Positions 46,524 to 54,825 of a DNA stretch of 64,000 nucleotides are shown piece after piece. The notes under the pieces are model-generated. The model worked only from the letters and a program-made list of their open reading frames with translations, searched no databases and was not told the DNA's origin. This stretch comes from Dokdonia sp. PRO95 (GTDB lineage: Bacteria; Bacteroidota; Bacteroidia; Flavobacteriales; Flavobacteriaceae), in assembly GCF_000355805.1 (NCBI RefSeq), contig NZ_CM001837.1, positions 817,408-881,407 on the forward strand, written 5' to 3'. The translations under genes were made by a program, and so were the position numbers. Every line of letters begins with the position of its first letter. Positions within the stretch are counted from its first letter, which is position 1.

Positions 46524-47408
46524 ATGAAAATTGGTATTTACGGACAGTTTTATCACAAAGAAGCAGGGCAATACATCCAACAGCTTCTTGATATTCTTGA
46601 CAAAAAACAGATAGAAGTAATTATAGAAAAGAATTTCCTTAAGCTCATACATGAGAATGACACTATTGAAAAGGACTATAATCACTTCTCGACCTTTAAA
46701 GAATTAGATAACAGTTACGACCTTTTTGTAAGTATAGGAGGTGATGGAACCATACTAAAGACAGTTACCTACGTTAGAGATCTCAACATACCCATAGTAG
46801 GTATAAATACTGGGCGATTAGGTTTTCTTGCTACCATCAAGAAAAATGACATTGAAGCGTCAATAGACAAAATCTTAACTGGAAAATATAGCATTTCCAA
46901 AAGGAGCTTGTTACAAATTACAACCAGCAAACCCTCAGAAGAAATAGGAGAGCTTAACTTTGCTCTTAACGAGATCGCTGTGAGCAGAAAAAACACTACC
47001 TCCATGATTTCTGTAAAGACCAAGCTCGATGGTGAAGACTTAACAAATTATTGGGCAGATGGTTTAATTGTAGCTACTCCCACCGGCTCTACCGGATACT
47101 CTCTCAGTTGTGGAGGCCCAGTTATCACGCCGCACACCTCAAGTTTAATACTCACCCCCATAGCTCCTCATAATTTAAATGCCCGACCATTAGTAATTCC
47201 TGATGAGACCATTATCGAGCTGAGCGTTTCAGGAAGAGAAGAGCAACATTTGATTTCGCTGGATTCCCGCATAGCTACATTGGATAATGAGACCATTATC
47301 ACTTTACAAAAGGCACCATTTCAAATAAGCCTCATACGTTTAGAGGGCGATAGTTTTTTAAAAACACTACGTCGAAAGTTACTTTGGGGGGAAGACAAAA
47401 GAAACTAG
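46524..47408 (+). CDS. nadK: NAD kinase
   Basis: The product is 294 residues. The NAD kinase motif GGDGT is at 72-76 (SIGGDGTILKT), followed by the NE-type stretch FALNEIAVSR and the conserved TPTGSTGYSLSCGGP near 185-199. It phosphorylates NAD to NADP in the cytoplasm. It is cotranscribed with the CBS gene (6-nt gap), while the next gene has its own promoter. Confidence 0.97.
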   Translation: MKIGIYGQFYHKEAGQYIQQLLDILDKKQIEVIIEKNFLKLIHENDTIEKDYNHFSTFKELDNSYDLFVSIGGDGTILKTVTYVRDLNIPIVGINTGRLGFLATIKKNDIEASIDKILTGKYSISKRSLLQITTSKPSEEIGELNFALNEIAVSRKNTTSMISVKTKLDGEDLTNYWADGLIVATPTGSTGYSLSCGGPVITPHTSSLILTPIAPHNLNARPLVIPDETIIELSVSGREEQHLISLDSRIATLDNETIITLQKAPFQISLIRLEGDSFLKTLRRKLLWGEDKRN

Positions 47409-47463
47409 ACAATATTTATGCGTTTATTGTGTTTTCTGTAAGGGTTATTATTATTAATGACAG

Positions 47464-47483
47464 TACGCTTTCGCGAAAGCGTA
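47464..47483. repeat. TTTCGCGAAA palindrome, copy 15 (20 bp)
   Basis: A perfect 20-bp TACGCTTTCGCGAAAGCGTA lies between nadK and the porG-like gene, upstream of the porG-like promoter. The flank continues AACTTACCCACA, similar to copy 3 (ATTACCCACA). Confidence 0.95.
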
Positions 47484-47514
47484 AACTTACCCACAGCATC
47501 TTAGCAATCCCTAA

Positions 47515-47546
47515 TTGCTAGTACCAACACAGAATTGTTATATTTG
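47515..47546 (+). promoter_or_regulatory. Promoter of the porG-like/uppS/bamA block
   Basis: TTG at 47515-47517 and TATATTTG at 47539-47546 (exact TAnnTTTG) are 21 nt apart. The start codon of the porG-like gene is 18 nt downstream. Confidence 0.6.
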
Positions 47547-47563
47547 CAAACTTTTAACGTTAT

Positions 47564-48238
47564 ATGAAGTACCTGACGATTTTATTGATCGCCATTTTTT
47601 GGAATATTGAAACACAAGCTCAGACTTATGAAATAGGAGGGTTTATTGGTGGATCTAATGTTGTAAGCGATATTGGCTCTACCAGCTACTTTTCTCCAAA
47701 TAAGCCTGTTTTTGGTGCTATTTTGAAATGGAATCGAAGTGCTAGACATTCCTTTAGATTTACAGCCTTGTTTACAGAGCTAGAAGGAAATGACGAAGAT
47801 AGTCATGAGGCAAGAAGACAAAGCAGAGGATTATCCTTTACTAATAATCTTCAAGAGATTTCATTGGGTCTAGAGTATACGTTTTGGGAATTTGACATGT
47901 TTAAAGATCGCAATGCCAATGCACCATATTTATATACTGGTCTCACGGCTTTTAGTCATGAAAACATATCAAATATAGACGGAGTAACGGCAAGTGGAAA
48001 TGCGTTTGATGTAGCAATACCTATCGTACTTGGCTATAAAGTAGCTGTAAATAGTACAATGGTTATAGCCTTAGAAGGTGGTGCACGTTACACATTTACA
48101 GATAATATAGATGGCAGTGATCCTGCAGGAGAAGATGCTTTAAGTATAGGAAATAAAAATAATAATGATTGGTATGTATTTACGGGATTGACCGTGAGTT
48201 TTACCTTTGGCCGCAGACCTTGTTACTGCGGATTTTAA
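47564..48238 (+). CDS. PorG-like outer-membrane beta-barrel protein (DUF6089 type)
   Basis: The product is 224 residues with a signal peptide ending near TQAQ (about 20), then an eight-strand-type barrel starting YEIGGFIGGSNVVSDIG and ending in RRPCYCGF. Proteins of this type sit upstream of uppS and bamA in many Flavobacteriaceae and resemble PorG, a T9SS outer-membrane component. Assignment to PorG is by resemblance and gene order, not by a unique motif. The uppS start lies only 7 nt after its stop. Confidence 0.8.
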   Translation: MKYLTILLIAIFWNIETQAQTYEIGGFIGGSNVVSDIGSTSYFSPNKPVFGAILKWNRSARHSFRFTALFTELEGNDEDSHEARRQSRGLSFTNNLQEISLGLEYTFWEFDMFKDRNANAPYLYTGLTAFSHENISNIDGVTASGNAFDVAIPIVLGYKVAVNSTMVIALEGGARYTFTDNIDGSDPAGEDALSIGNKNNNDWYVFTGLTVSFTFGRRPCYCGF

Positions 48239-48245
48239 GAATATA

Positions 48246-48986
48246 ATGGACGTACTAGCCCAGATTAATAAAGAAAAGTTACCCCAGCACATCGCCATTA
48301 TTATGGATGGTAATGGACGATGGGCAAAAAGACAAGGCCTTCTTAGAGCTGTTGGTCACAAAAAGGGATCTAAGGCCGTAAGAGAGGCTGTGGAAGCCGC
48401 TGCCGAACTTGGTGTGCCTTATCTAACCTTATATGCTTTTTCTACAGAAAATTGGAATCGACCTAAAGCAGAGGTAGACACACTCATGAACCTCCTTGTG
48501 TCTTCATTAAAAAAAGAAATTTCAACCTTACAAGACAATGATGTTTCCTTAAACACTATTGGAAATACGAGCTCTTTGCCCAAAAAAGCACAAAAAGAAC
48601 TCAATGAGGTTATAGAAAAAACAAAGAACAACAAAAGGCTTAAACTCACTCTTGCATTGAGTTACGGAAGTAGAGAAGAACTAATAAAAACTGTAAAAGA
48701 AATAAGCGATAAAGTTAAAAATAACCTAATTTCGCCAGCTGAAATAGATGAATCTTGTATAAATGAGCATCTTTACACCCATGACATGCCGGATGTAGAT
48801 TTGTTAATACGCACAAGTGGAGAGCAACGAATTAGTAATTTTTTGTTGTGGCAGATAGCCTATGCTGAGTTTTATTTTACAGAAATACTGTGGCCAGATT
48901 TTAGAAAGGAACATTTACATGACGCTATTTACAATTATCAGAAAAGAGAACGAAGATTTGGAAAGACAAGTGAACAAATTAAATAG
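48246..48986 (+). CDS. uppS: Undecaprenyl diphosphate synthase UppS (isoprenyl transferase)
   Basis: The product is 246 residues from ATG 48246; a TTG 13 codons upstream lies inside the preceding gene. The catalytic motif MDGNGRWA with the essential aspartate is near residues 19-26. HKKGSKAVREAVEAA follows, and the C-terminal signature is DLLIRTSGEQRISNFLLWQ near 182-200. It makes the C55 lipid carrier for peptidoglycan and other glycans. Downstream the bamA frame overlaps or abuts the end of the gene. Confidence 0.97.
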   Translation: MDVLAQINKEKLPQHIAIIMDGNGRWAKRQGLLRAVGHKKGSKAVREAVEAAAELGVPYLTLYAFSTENWNRPKAEVDTLMNLLVSSLKKEISTLQDNDVSLNTIGNTSSLPKKAQKELNEVIEKTKNNKRLKLTLALSYGSREELIKTVKEISDKVKNNLISPAEIDESCINEHLYTHDMPDVDLLIRTSGEQRISNFLLWQIAYAEFYFTEILWPDFRKEHLHDAIYNYQKRERRFGKTSEQIK

Positions 48987-51591
48987 TGCATCTACTTTTT
49001 CAAAAGTGACAAGCCAATGGATGATTTTTTTAGCCCTTTTGAGCTTCACTTTTGCTCAAGCGCAAAGACAATTACCGCTAGACCCAGAAGTTAAATATGA
49101 AATTGCAGATATCACAGTAAGTGGAGTTTCTACTTATAATGAGAATACCGTCATTGCATTTACAGGACTACGAGTAGGAGAAGAGATTTTTCTACCTGGA
49201 CAGAAAATAACGGACGTCATTAAAAAGTTATGGTCACTCGAGCTTTTCTCAGACATTAACCTATATGTTACTGGTATAAACGGTAATAAAGTTGACTTAC
49301 AACTTGACATAAAGGAAGTTCCAGAACTTAATGAAGTTAGATTCAAAGGAATCAAACAGAAAAAAGGTACCAGCTTTATCAAAGACAATGGTCTTAACAA
49401 AGGTGCAAAGGTTACAGAAAACCTAGAGACAACAGCAAAGAATTACATAGAGAATACCTACAAGAAGAAAGGATTTCTTAACTCTAAGGTATTTATTAAT
49501 ACTGTTCCTACTGCAGATAGTATAGGTGCAAACAAGGTCAACATGACCGTAAATATTGATAAAGGTGAACGAGTAAAAATTGCCGACATCAATTTTACAG
49601 GACGTGAAAAACTTAAAAGAGCTACCCTTCTAGGTTCTATGAAAAACACAAAGGAGAAAAAAATCTGGCGTGTGTGGAAGCGATCAAAATTTATTAAAGC
49701 AGACTATGAGGAAGATAAAATTGCACTTATAGATAAGTACAAAGAAAAAGGATACCGTGATGCACGTGTAATCTCTGATACTATTATTAAAAATAATGAC
49801 AAGAGCATTACTTTAGAGATTAATGTAGAAGAGGGAAATAGATACTATATTGGTGATATCGATTTTATAGGAAACTCTGTATACACAGATGAGCAGTTAA
49901 GTCGCCAACTAGGGCTTGTTAAAGGTGACGTATATAATGGTGTCTTACTGAAAAAACGTATTCAAGATGATACAGACCCAGACTCAGACAACATTGCAAA
50001 CCTTTACCAAAATACTGGTTACTTATTCTCAAATATAAATGCCGTAGAGACAAGTGTTCAAAACGACACTATTGATTTTGAGGTACGTATCTCTGAAGGA
50101 AAACTTGCTTATTTTAATAAAGTAACTGTAAAGGGTAACGACAAGACTAAGGATAAGGTTATTTATAGAGAACTACGCACTAAACCTGGACAACGATACA
50201 GTAAAGATGCAGTGGTTAGAACGATTAGGGAGCTTGGTCAATTAGGATTTTTTGATGCACAGCAACTTACGCCTAACTTTGATAATTTTGATGCTGTAGG
50301 AGGTACTGTAGACTTAGAATACAATGTTGTAGAACAAGGTGCCAGCCAGATAGAGCTTCAAGGAGGCTTTGGTGGTGGAGGTTTTGTAGGAACGCTAGGT
50401 CTTTCTTTCAATAACTTCTCTATCCAGAACATTTTTAATAAGGATGCATACCAACCTCTTCCTATGGGAGATGGTCAGAAATTCTCCTTAAGAGCGCAAG
50501 CTAGTCAGTTTTTCCAAACGTATAGTGCTTCACTTACAGACCCATGGTTTGGAGGAAAACAACCTGTACAATTTTCGACTTCTTTTTCACATACGATACA
50601 ATATCTATTTACAGGTATAAATAGTGGGAATGCTAGTGATCGTGTAGACAGAGATAGAAAGTTTTTAATTACAGGTGGTTCTATTGGACTATCAAAACGT
50701 CTTTCATGGCCTGATGGAAACTTTAGCCTATCACACGCTTTAAGTTTCCAGCACTTTGACTTACAAAACTATAATACGGGTCTATTTACCTTTGGTAATG
50801 GATCATCAGAAAACTTAGCCTATACGGTTGGTTTAAGTAGAAGAGAAGTATTTGGCGGACTCATATTCCCTACCGGTGGATCAGACATAAGTGTAACGGC
50901 TAAACTTACACTTCCTTACTCTGCTTGGAATGGGACAGATTACAAACAGCTTGCTGCAGATCGCGAAATAGCTGTAGAGAATCAAGATAGTGATGAGATA
51001 GGTCGAATTGATCAAGAGCGTTTTAACTGGCTAGAATACTACAAGGTTAAATTTGATGGTAAATGGTATACGCCGCTAGTTGGCAAATTTGTCCTACAAA
51101 CGGGAATTGAATTTGGATGGCTTGGAGCATACAATCAAGATAGAGGCGTGCCTCCATTTGAGCGTTTCTTCTTAGGAGGAGATGGTCTAGGTGGTTTCTC
51201 ACTAGATGGTAGAGAGATTGTACGACTTAGAGGTTATCCTAACCAAGCGGTAACTCCTATTGACAGAGGAGCAGCGCTTTCTAGCACAAATCAAGCAAAT
51301 GATGGTGCAACCATTTACAACAAATTCAGTTTAGAACTACGCTACCCAATTTCGTTTAATCCTCAAGCGACTATTTATGCATTAACTTTTGCAGAAGCTG
51401 GATCATCTTATGACAATTTTAGAGACTATAACCCGTTTCAATTGAGTAGATCTGCTGGAGCAGGAATTCGTATATTTATGCCAGCCTTTGGTTTATTAGG
51501 ATTGGATTTTGGATATGGATTCGACCCAATTCCTGGTACTGTAGGAGCAAATGGATGGGAAACACACTTCATTATTGGTCAGCAGTTCTAA
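48919..51591 (+). CDS. bamA: Outer-membrane protein assembly factor BamA
   Basis: The product is 890 residues if started at ATG 48919, which overlaps uppS by 68 nt. Alternatives after the uppS stop are GTG 49006 and ATG 49021. The signal-like helix MIFLALLSFTFAQAQ follows in all cases, so an early start gives an unusually long N-region. Five POTRA domains (about 60-450, for example VEEGNRYYIGDIDFIGNSVY) precede the Omp85 barrel with VRLRGYPNQAV near 775 and a C-terminal phenylalanine. BamA inserts beta-barrels into the outer membrane, with the OmpH chaperones encoded next. Confidence 0.94.
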   Translation: MTLFTIIRKENEDLERQVNKLNSASTFSKVTSQWMIFLALLSFTFAQAQRQLPLDPEVKYEIADITVSGVSTYNENTVIAFTGLRVGEEIFLPGQKITDVIKKLWSLELFSDINLYVTGINGNKVDLQLDIKEVPELNEVRFKGIKQKKGTSFIKDNGLNKGAKVTENLETTAKNYIENTYKKKGFLNSKVFINTVPTADSIGANKVNMTVNIDKGERVKIADINFTGREKLKRATLLGSMKNTKEKKIWRVWKRSKFIKADYEEDKIALIDKYKEKGYRDARVISDTIIKNNDKSITLEINVEEGNRYYIGDIDFIGNSVYTDEQLSRQLGLVKGDVYNGVLLKKRIQDDTDPDSDNIANLYQNTGYLFSNINAVETSVQNDTIDFEVRISEGKLAYFNKVTVKGNDKTKDKVIYRELRTKPGQRYSKDAVVRTIRELGQLGFFDAQQLTPNFDNFDAVGGTVDLEYNVVEQGASQIELQGGFGGGGFVGTLGLSFNNFSIQNIFNKDAYQPLPMGDGQKFSLRAQASQFFQTYSASLTDPWFGGKQPVQFSTSFSHTIQYLFTGINSGNASDRVDRDRKFLITGGSIGLSKRLSWPDGNFSLSHALSFQHFDLQNYNTGLFTFGNGSSENLAYTVGLSRREVFGGLIFPTGGSDISVTAKLTLPYSAWNGTDYKQLAADREIAVENQDSDEIGRIDQERFNWLEYYKVKFDGKWYTPLVGKFVLQTGIEFGWLGAYNQDRGVPPFERFFLGGDGLGGFSLDGREIVRLRGYPNQAVTPIDRGAALSSTNQANDGATIYNKFSLELRYPISFNPQATIYALTFAEAGSSYDNFRDYNPFQLSRSAGAGIRIFMPAFGLLGLDFGYGFDPIPGTVGANGWETHFIIGQQF

Positions 51592-51628
51592 TTTTTGGCA
51601 CGATTATTTCTAATGCAATTCTGAAATT

Positions 51629-52639
51629 ATGAAGACACCAGTTTTTCTCTTACTAATCGCAACAATGTTGTTATCTACTTCTTCACTAGAAGCTCAAAGA
51701 GCTAGTGGTGTACGTATAGGATACATTGATATGGATTACATACTTGAAAATGTTCCCGAATATCAAGAAGCATCTGCACAGCTTGATGATAAGGTTAGTA
51801 GATGGAAAGGTGAGATTGAAACAAAACTGGAAGAAGTTGCTGCTATGAAAAAGCAACTAGATAATGAAAGAGCATTACTTACAAAAGAGCTTATAGAAGA
51901 ACGTGATGAAGAAATCACTTTTGAAAGAGATTTAATATTAGAATACCAGCAAAAACGTTTTGGACCAGGTGGAGATTTAGCTATCCAGAGAAGACAACTT
52001 GTTGAGCCAGTACAAGACCAAGTATTCAATGCAGTACAAGAGATTTCTGCAGCAAAGAAGTTTGACCTTGTTTTTGATAAATCATCAGACTTAATGATGC
52101 TTTATACGGCAGACAGACTTAATATAAGTGACCAAGTATTAAGAAGCATCACTAGAGCTGCCAAACGTAATCAAATCAACAGCAAGAAAGACGAGAGAGA
52201 TTTTGATATCGATGAGGCAAAGACGGTAGAGCAAGATAAAGCTAGTCAAGAAAGACAACGAGCAATAGACGCCAAGACTGCCGAACGTGAGGCTGCACTT
52301 GAAGCTCGCAATAAAGATAGAGAGACTCAAAAGGCAGAACGTCAAGCCGCTTTTCAAGAAAGAAGAAGATTATTACTTGAAGAACGCCAGCGCAAGAAAG
52401 ATTCTATACAAGCTGTACGTGCAGCAAAAACCACAACATCTAGCGGAAGAGGCACACCGTCATTAGGAACAGACCCTGCAAATGCTAAAGCCGCCAAAGA
52501 AGCTGCCATTGCAGAGAGAAAAAGAAAAAAAGATTCTATTATTGCTGTAAGAAAAGCAAGGAGAGATTCAATTTTAGAAGCAAGGAAAAAGAAAACTACG
52601 CCTCCAGCTCAAAATGGCAATAACGGAGACGGTAGATAA
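51629..52639 (+). CDS. OmpH/Skp-family chaperone with long charged C-terminal tail
   Basis: The product is 336 residues. A signal peptide ends near LEAQ (about 22). The OmpH core (about 28-185) has IGYIDMDYILENVPEYQEA and a coiled-coil hairpin. It is followed by an extra tail of about 150 residues rich in Lys, Arg, Glu and Ala, with the repeated unit RKKDSI(Q/I)AVR and RRDSILEARKK. Skp proteins hold unfolded outer-membrane proteins in the periplasm for BamA. The tail is not part of the usual Skp fold. The next gene is a normal-length paralogue. Confidence 0.9.
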   Translation: MKTPVFLLLIATMLLSTSSLEAQRASGVRIGYIDMDYILENVPEYQEASAQLDDKVSRWKGEIETKLEEVAAMKKQLDNERALLTKELIEERDEEITFERDLILEYQQKRFGPGGDLAIQRRQLVEPVQDQVFNAVQEISAAKKFDLVFDKSSDLMMLYTADRLNISDQVLRSITRAAKRNQINSKKDERDFDIDEAKTVEQDKASQERQRAIDAKTAEREAALEARNKDRETQKAERQAAFQERRRLLLEERQRKKDSIQAVRAAKTTTSSGRGTPSLGTDPANAKAAKEAAIAERKRKKDSIIAVRKARRDSILEARKKKTTPPAQNGNNGDGR

Positions 52640-52678
52640 CCCTTATTAATTATTACACTTAACTCAAATTAGATTAAA

Positions 52679-53191
52679 ATGAAACAGTTTACAAAAGTAT
52701 TAGCAGCAATTGCACTTATCGTAGGAATGAGTAGCGCTATGCAAGCACAAAGCAAAGTTGCACACATTAACTCACAGTCTCTTGTAGAAGCTATGCCAGC
52801 ATATAAGAATGGGATGTCTGAGCTAGAAAAGCTACAGAAATCATATGATACAGAAATATCTGCAATGGGTACAGAACTTCAAAAAACATACGAGCGTTAT
52901 ACTCGTGAGGCAGAAACTCAAACTGAAGAAGAGAATGGAAGACGTATGCAAGAAGTTCAAGAAACAAGATCAAACATAGCGAAGTACCAACAAACTGCAT
53001 TACAGACACTTCAGAAAAAAGAGCAAGAACTTCTTAAGCCTGTATACGAAAAAGCAAGAGTAACGATTCAAAAAGTAGCAAGAGAAAAAGGATTTGATTA
53101 CGTACTTGATTCTACAACTGGAGCTGCAGGAGTTATCATGGCAGATGGTTATGACTTAATGCAAGACGTGAAAACTTCTTTAGGAATATAA
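52679..53191 (+). CDS. OmpH/Skp-family periplasmic chaperone
   Basis: The product is 170 residues, typical Skp length. A signal peptide ends near SSAMQAQ (about 24), then VAHINSQSLVEAMPAY and a long coiled-coil hairpin (about 45-130), ending DYVLDSTTGAAGVIMADGYDLM. It should deliver nascent barrels to BamA, encoded two genes upstream. The 39-nt gap after the long paralogue suggests cotranscription. A terminator follows at 53231. Confidence 0.94.
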   Translation: MKQFTKVLAAIALIVGMSSAMQAQSKVAHINSQSLVEAMPAYKNGMSELEKLQKSYDTEISAMGTELQKTYERYTREAETQTEEENGRRMQEVQETRSNIAKYQQTALQTLQKKEQELLKPVYEKARVTIQKVAREKGFDYVLDSTTGAAGVIMADGYDLMQDVKTSLGI

Positions 53192-53204
53192 TTTTAAGAT
53201 ATTC

Positions 53205-53220
53205 TTTCGCTTAAGCGAAA
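53205..53220. repeat. Variant palindrome TTTCGC-TTAA-GCGAAA
   Basis: A perfect 16-bp palindrome with the same arms as the main repeat but TTAA in the centre. It sits just after the second ompH gene, directly before its terminator. It may be a derived form of the TTTCGCGAAA repeat. Confidence 0.6.
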
Positions 53221-53230
53221 ACAAATATTA

Positions 53231-53262
53231 AAAACTGCCCTTTTTAAAGGGCAGTTTTTTAT
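53231..53262 (+). terminator. Terminator after the ompH genes
   Basis: Stem AAAACTGCCCTTT/AAAGGGCAGTTTT with a 2-4 nt loop and a following T run, 40 nt after the ompH stop and 10 nt before murI. Confidence 0.85.
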
Positions 53263-53271
53263 TTTAGATAC

Positions 53272-54078
53272 ATGCAACATAAAGGTAACATTGGACTTTT
53301 TGATAGTGGTATAGGAGGCACTTCCATCTGGAAAGAAGTAGTCACACACCTACCGTATGAAAACACCATATACCTTGCTGACAGTAAGCATGCACCTTAC
53401 GGCGCAAAGTCAAAAGAGGAAATAATTGCGCTATCCGTAAAAAACACAGAAAAGCTTATACAGCTAGGCGCAAAAATTATTGTTGTTGCTTGTAATACCG
53501 CAACCACAAATGCGATTGATTACCTCAGGGAAAATTATGACATCCCATTTATAGGCATTGAACCAGCTATCAAGCCTGCGGCACTCAATTCTAAAAATAA
53601 AACCATTGGTATTCTAGCGACCAAAGGAACGCTAAACAGCACCCTGTTTCAAGATACTTCAGAGAAGTGGACTCAAGGAACTAAAGTTATAGAAGTCATA
53701 GGAGAAGGTCTCGTACCGCTTATAGAGAAGGGAGATCTTGAGAGTTCCGTTTTAAGAAAGCTCCTTGAGTCATATGTTGCTCCTATGATTGCCCAAGAGA
53801 TTGATTACCTCGTTTTAGGATGTAGTCACTATCCATACCTCATCCCACTTCTAACTGAGTTATTACCTCAAGAGGTAACTATCATAGATTCCGGACTAGC
53901 CGTTGCTCGCCAGACCAAATCTGTTCTTACAGAAATAAACGCCTGCAATACTGCTACTACTGGAAATCATCAATTATTTACAAATGGGGATCCCAGTATT
54001 TTAGAAAAAGTATTAGTACGCTTTCGCGAAAGCGTAACCCCTCCACTTGATATCACTATTAAGAAACTTGATTTTTAG
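53272..54078 (+). CDS. murI: Glutamate racemase MurI
   Basis: The product is 268 residues. The start IGLFDSGIGGTS (about 6-17) carries the substrate loop. The two catalytic cysteines lie in VACNTATT (about 73) and LGCSHYP (about 184). It makes D-glutamate for peptidoglycan. The stop is 10 nt from the convergent LytTR gene with no clear terminator between them. Palindrome copy 16 is read in frame as RFRESV at the C-terminal end, after the last conserved motif. Confidence 0.96.
   Translation: MQHKGNIGLFDSGIGGTSIWKEVVTHLPYENTIYLADSKHAPYGAKSKEEIIALSVKNTEKLIQLGAKIIVVACNTATTNAIDYLRENYDIPFIGIEPAIKPAALNSKNKTIGILATKGTLNSTLFQDTSEKWTQGTKVIEVIGEGLVPLIEKGDLESSVLRKLLESYVAPMIAQEIDYLVLGCSHYPYLIPLLTELLPQEVTIIDSGLAVARQTKSVLTEINACNTATTGNHQLFTNGDPSILEKVLVRFRESVTPPLDITIKKLDF
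54017..54036. repeat. TTTCGCGAAA palindrome, copy 16 (20 bp, in murI)
   Basis: A perfect 20-bp palindrome read as V-RFRES-V near residues 250-256 of MurI. The following bases AACCCC match the flank of copy 18. Confidence 0.95.
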
Positions 54079-54087
54079 CGTACCCAA

Positions 54088-54822
54088 TTATTGAAAATAG
54101 GTGAGTAAGTTTGCTTTTTGACTAGCAGAGACCATTACCTCTTTCCCACTACTCAACACGACGCTTCCTCCTTTACCCTTTTTATAAGCGGTGATTTCGT
54201 TTACATTCACTAAATATGATTTATGAACACGTGCAAATCCAAAATCTGTAAGCGCATCTTGAAAAAATTTAAGCGTTTTACTTACCAGTTTCTTCTCGTC
54301 ATTTTTCAGGAAAATCTCTGTGTAGTTATCATCTGCCTTGCAATATAAAATATCTTGTGCAGATAGTACTTCAAAACCATCTTGTACTGGAATAGTGATT
54401 TTACCTTGCTTGTCAATTGTGTGTGCAGTGAGCACTTTATTATCTAAAGCATTCTCTTTTGTCTTGATCTCACTCACGTAATCTACCGCTTTAATTAGTT
54501 CATCTATAGAAACCGGCTTTAGTAGATAGTAAGATGCGTGTGTGTTGAGCGCATCCATGGCATACTGATTATATGCTGTCACAAAAACCGTCTCAAAACT
54601 ACGGTCGCCTACTTGCTCCAGTAAATCAAAAGCGTTGCCCTTAGGCATTTCTACATCTAGAAAAACCAAGTCAAGCTCATGGTTTCTTATGAGTACCAAC
54701 GCTTCATCAACATTTGCTGCCTCACCTACGATGTCAACTTTAGGACAGTACTTAGTGAGATAGTTGCGCAAGATCTCTCTACTAGTCTCTTCGTCTTCTA
54801 CTATAATGGTTTTGAGCTTCAT
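54088..54822 (-). CDS. LytTR-family response regulator
   Basis: The product is 244 residues. The receiver domain (1-120) has the acidic pair VEDEE near 8-12, the phospho-acceptor aspartate in LVFLDVEMP near 56, and lysine in LLKPVS. The LytTR DNA-binding domain occupies about 140-244 (ILYCKADDNYTEIFL and FARVHKSYLVN). It lies 3 nt after the LytS-type kinase gene, so the two form a cognate pair in one operon. Confidence 0.95.
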   Translation of the reverse strand: MKLKTIIVEDEETSREILRNYLTKYCPKVDIVGEAANVDEALVLIRNHELDLVFLDVEMPKGNAFDLLEQVGDRSFETVFVTAYNQYAMDALNTHASYYLLKPVSIDELIKAVDYVSEIKTKENALDNKVLTAHTIDKQGKITIPVQDGFEVLSAQDILYCKADDNYTEIFLKNDEKKLVSKTLKFFQDALTDFGFARVHKSYLVNVNEITAYKKGKGGSVVLSSGKEVMVSASQKANLLTYFQ

Positions 54823-54825
54823 GTG

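Noticed and set aside
48207-48245. Extended start of uppS from TTG 48207
   Set aside because: It lies inside the porG-like gene; ATG 48246 just after that gene's stop gives the expected UppS N-terminus.
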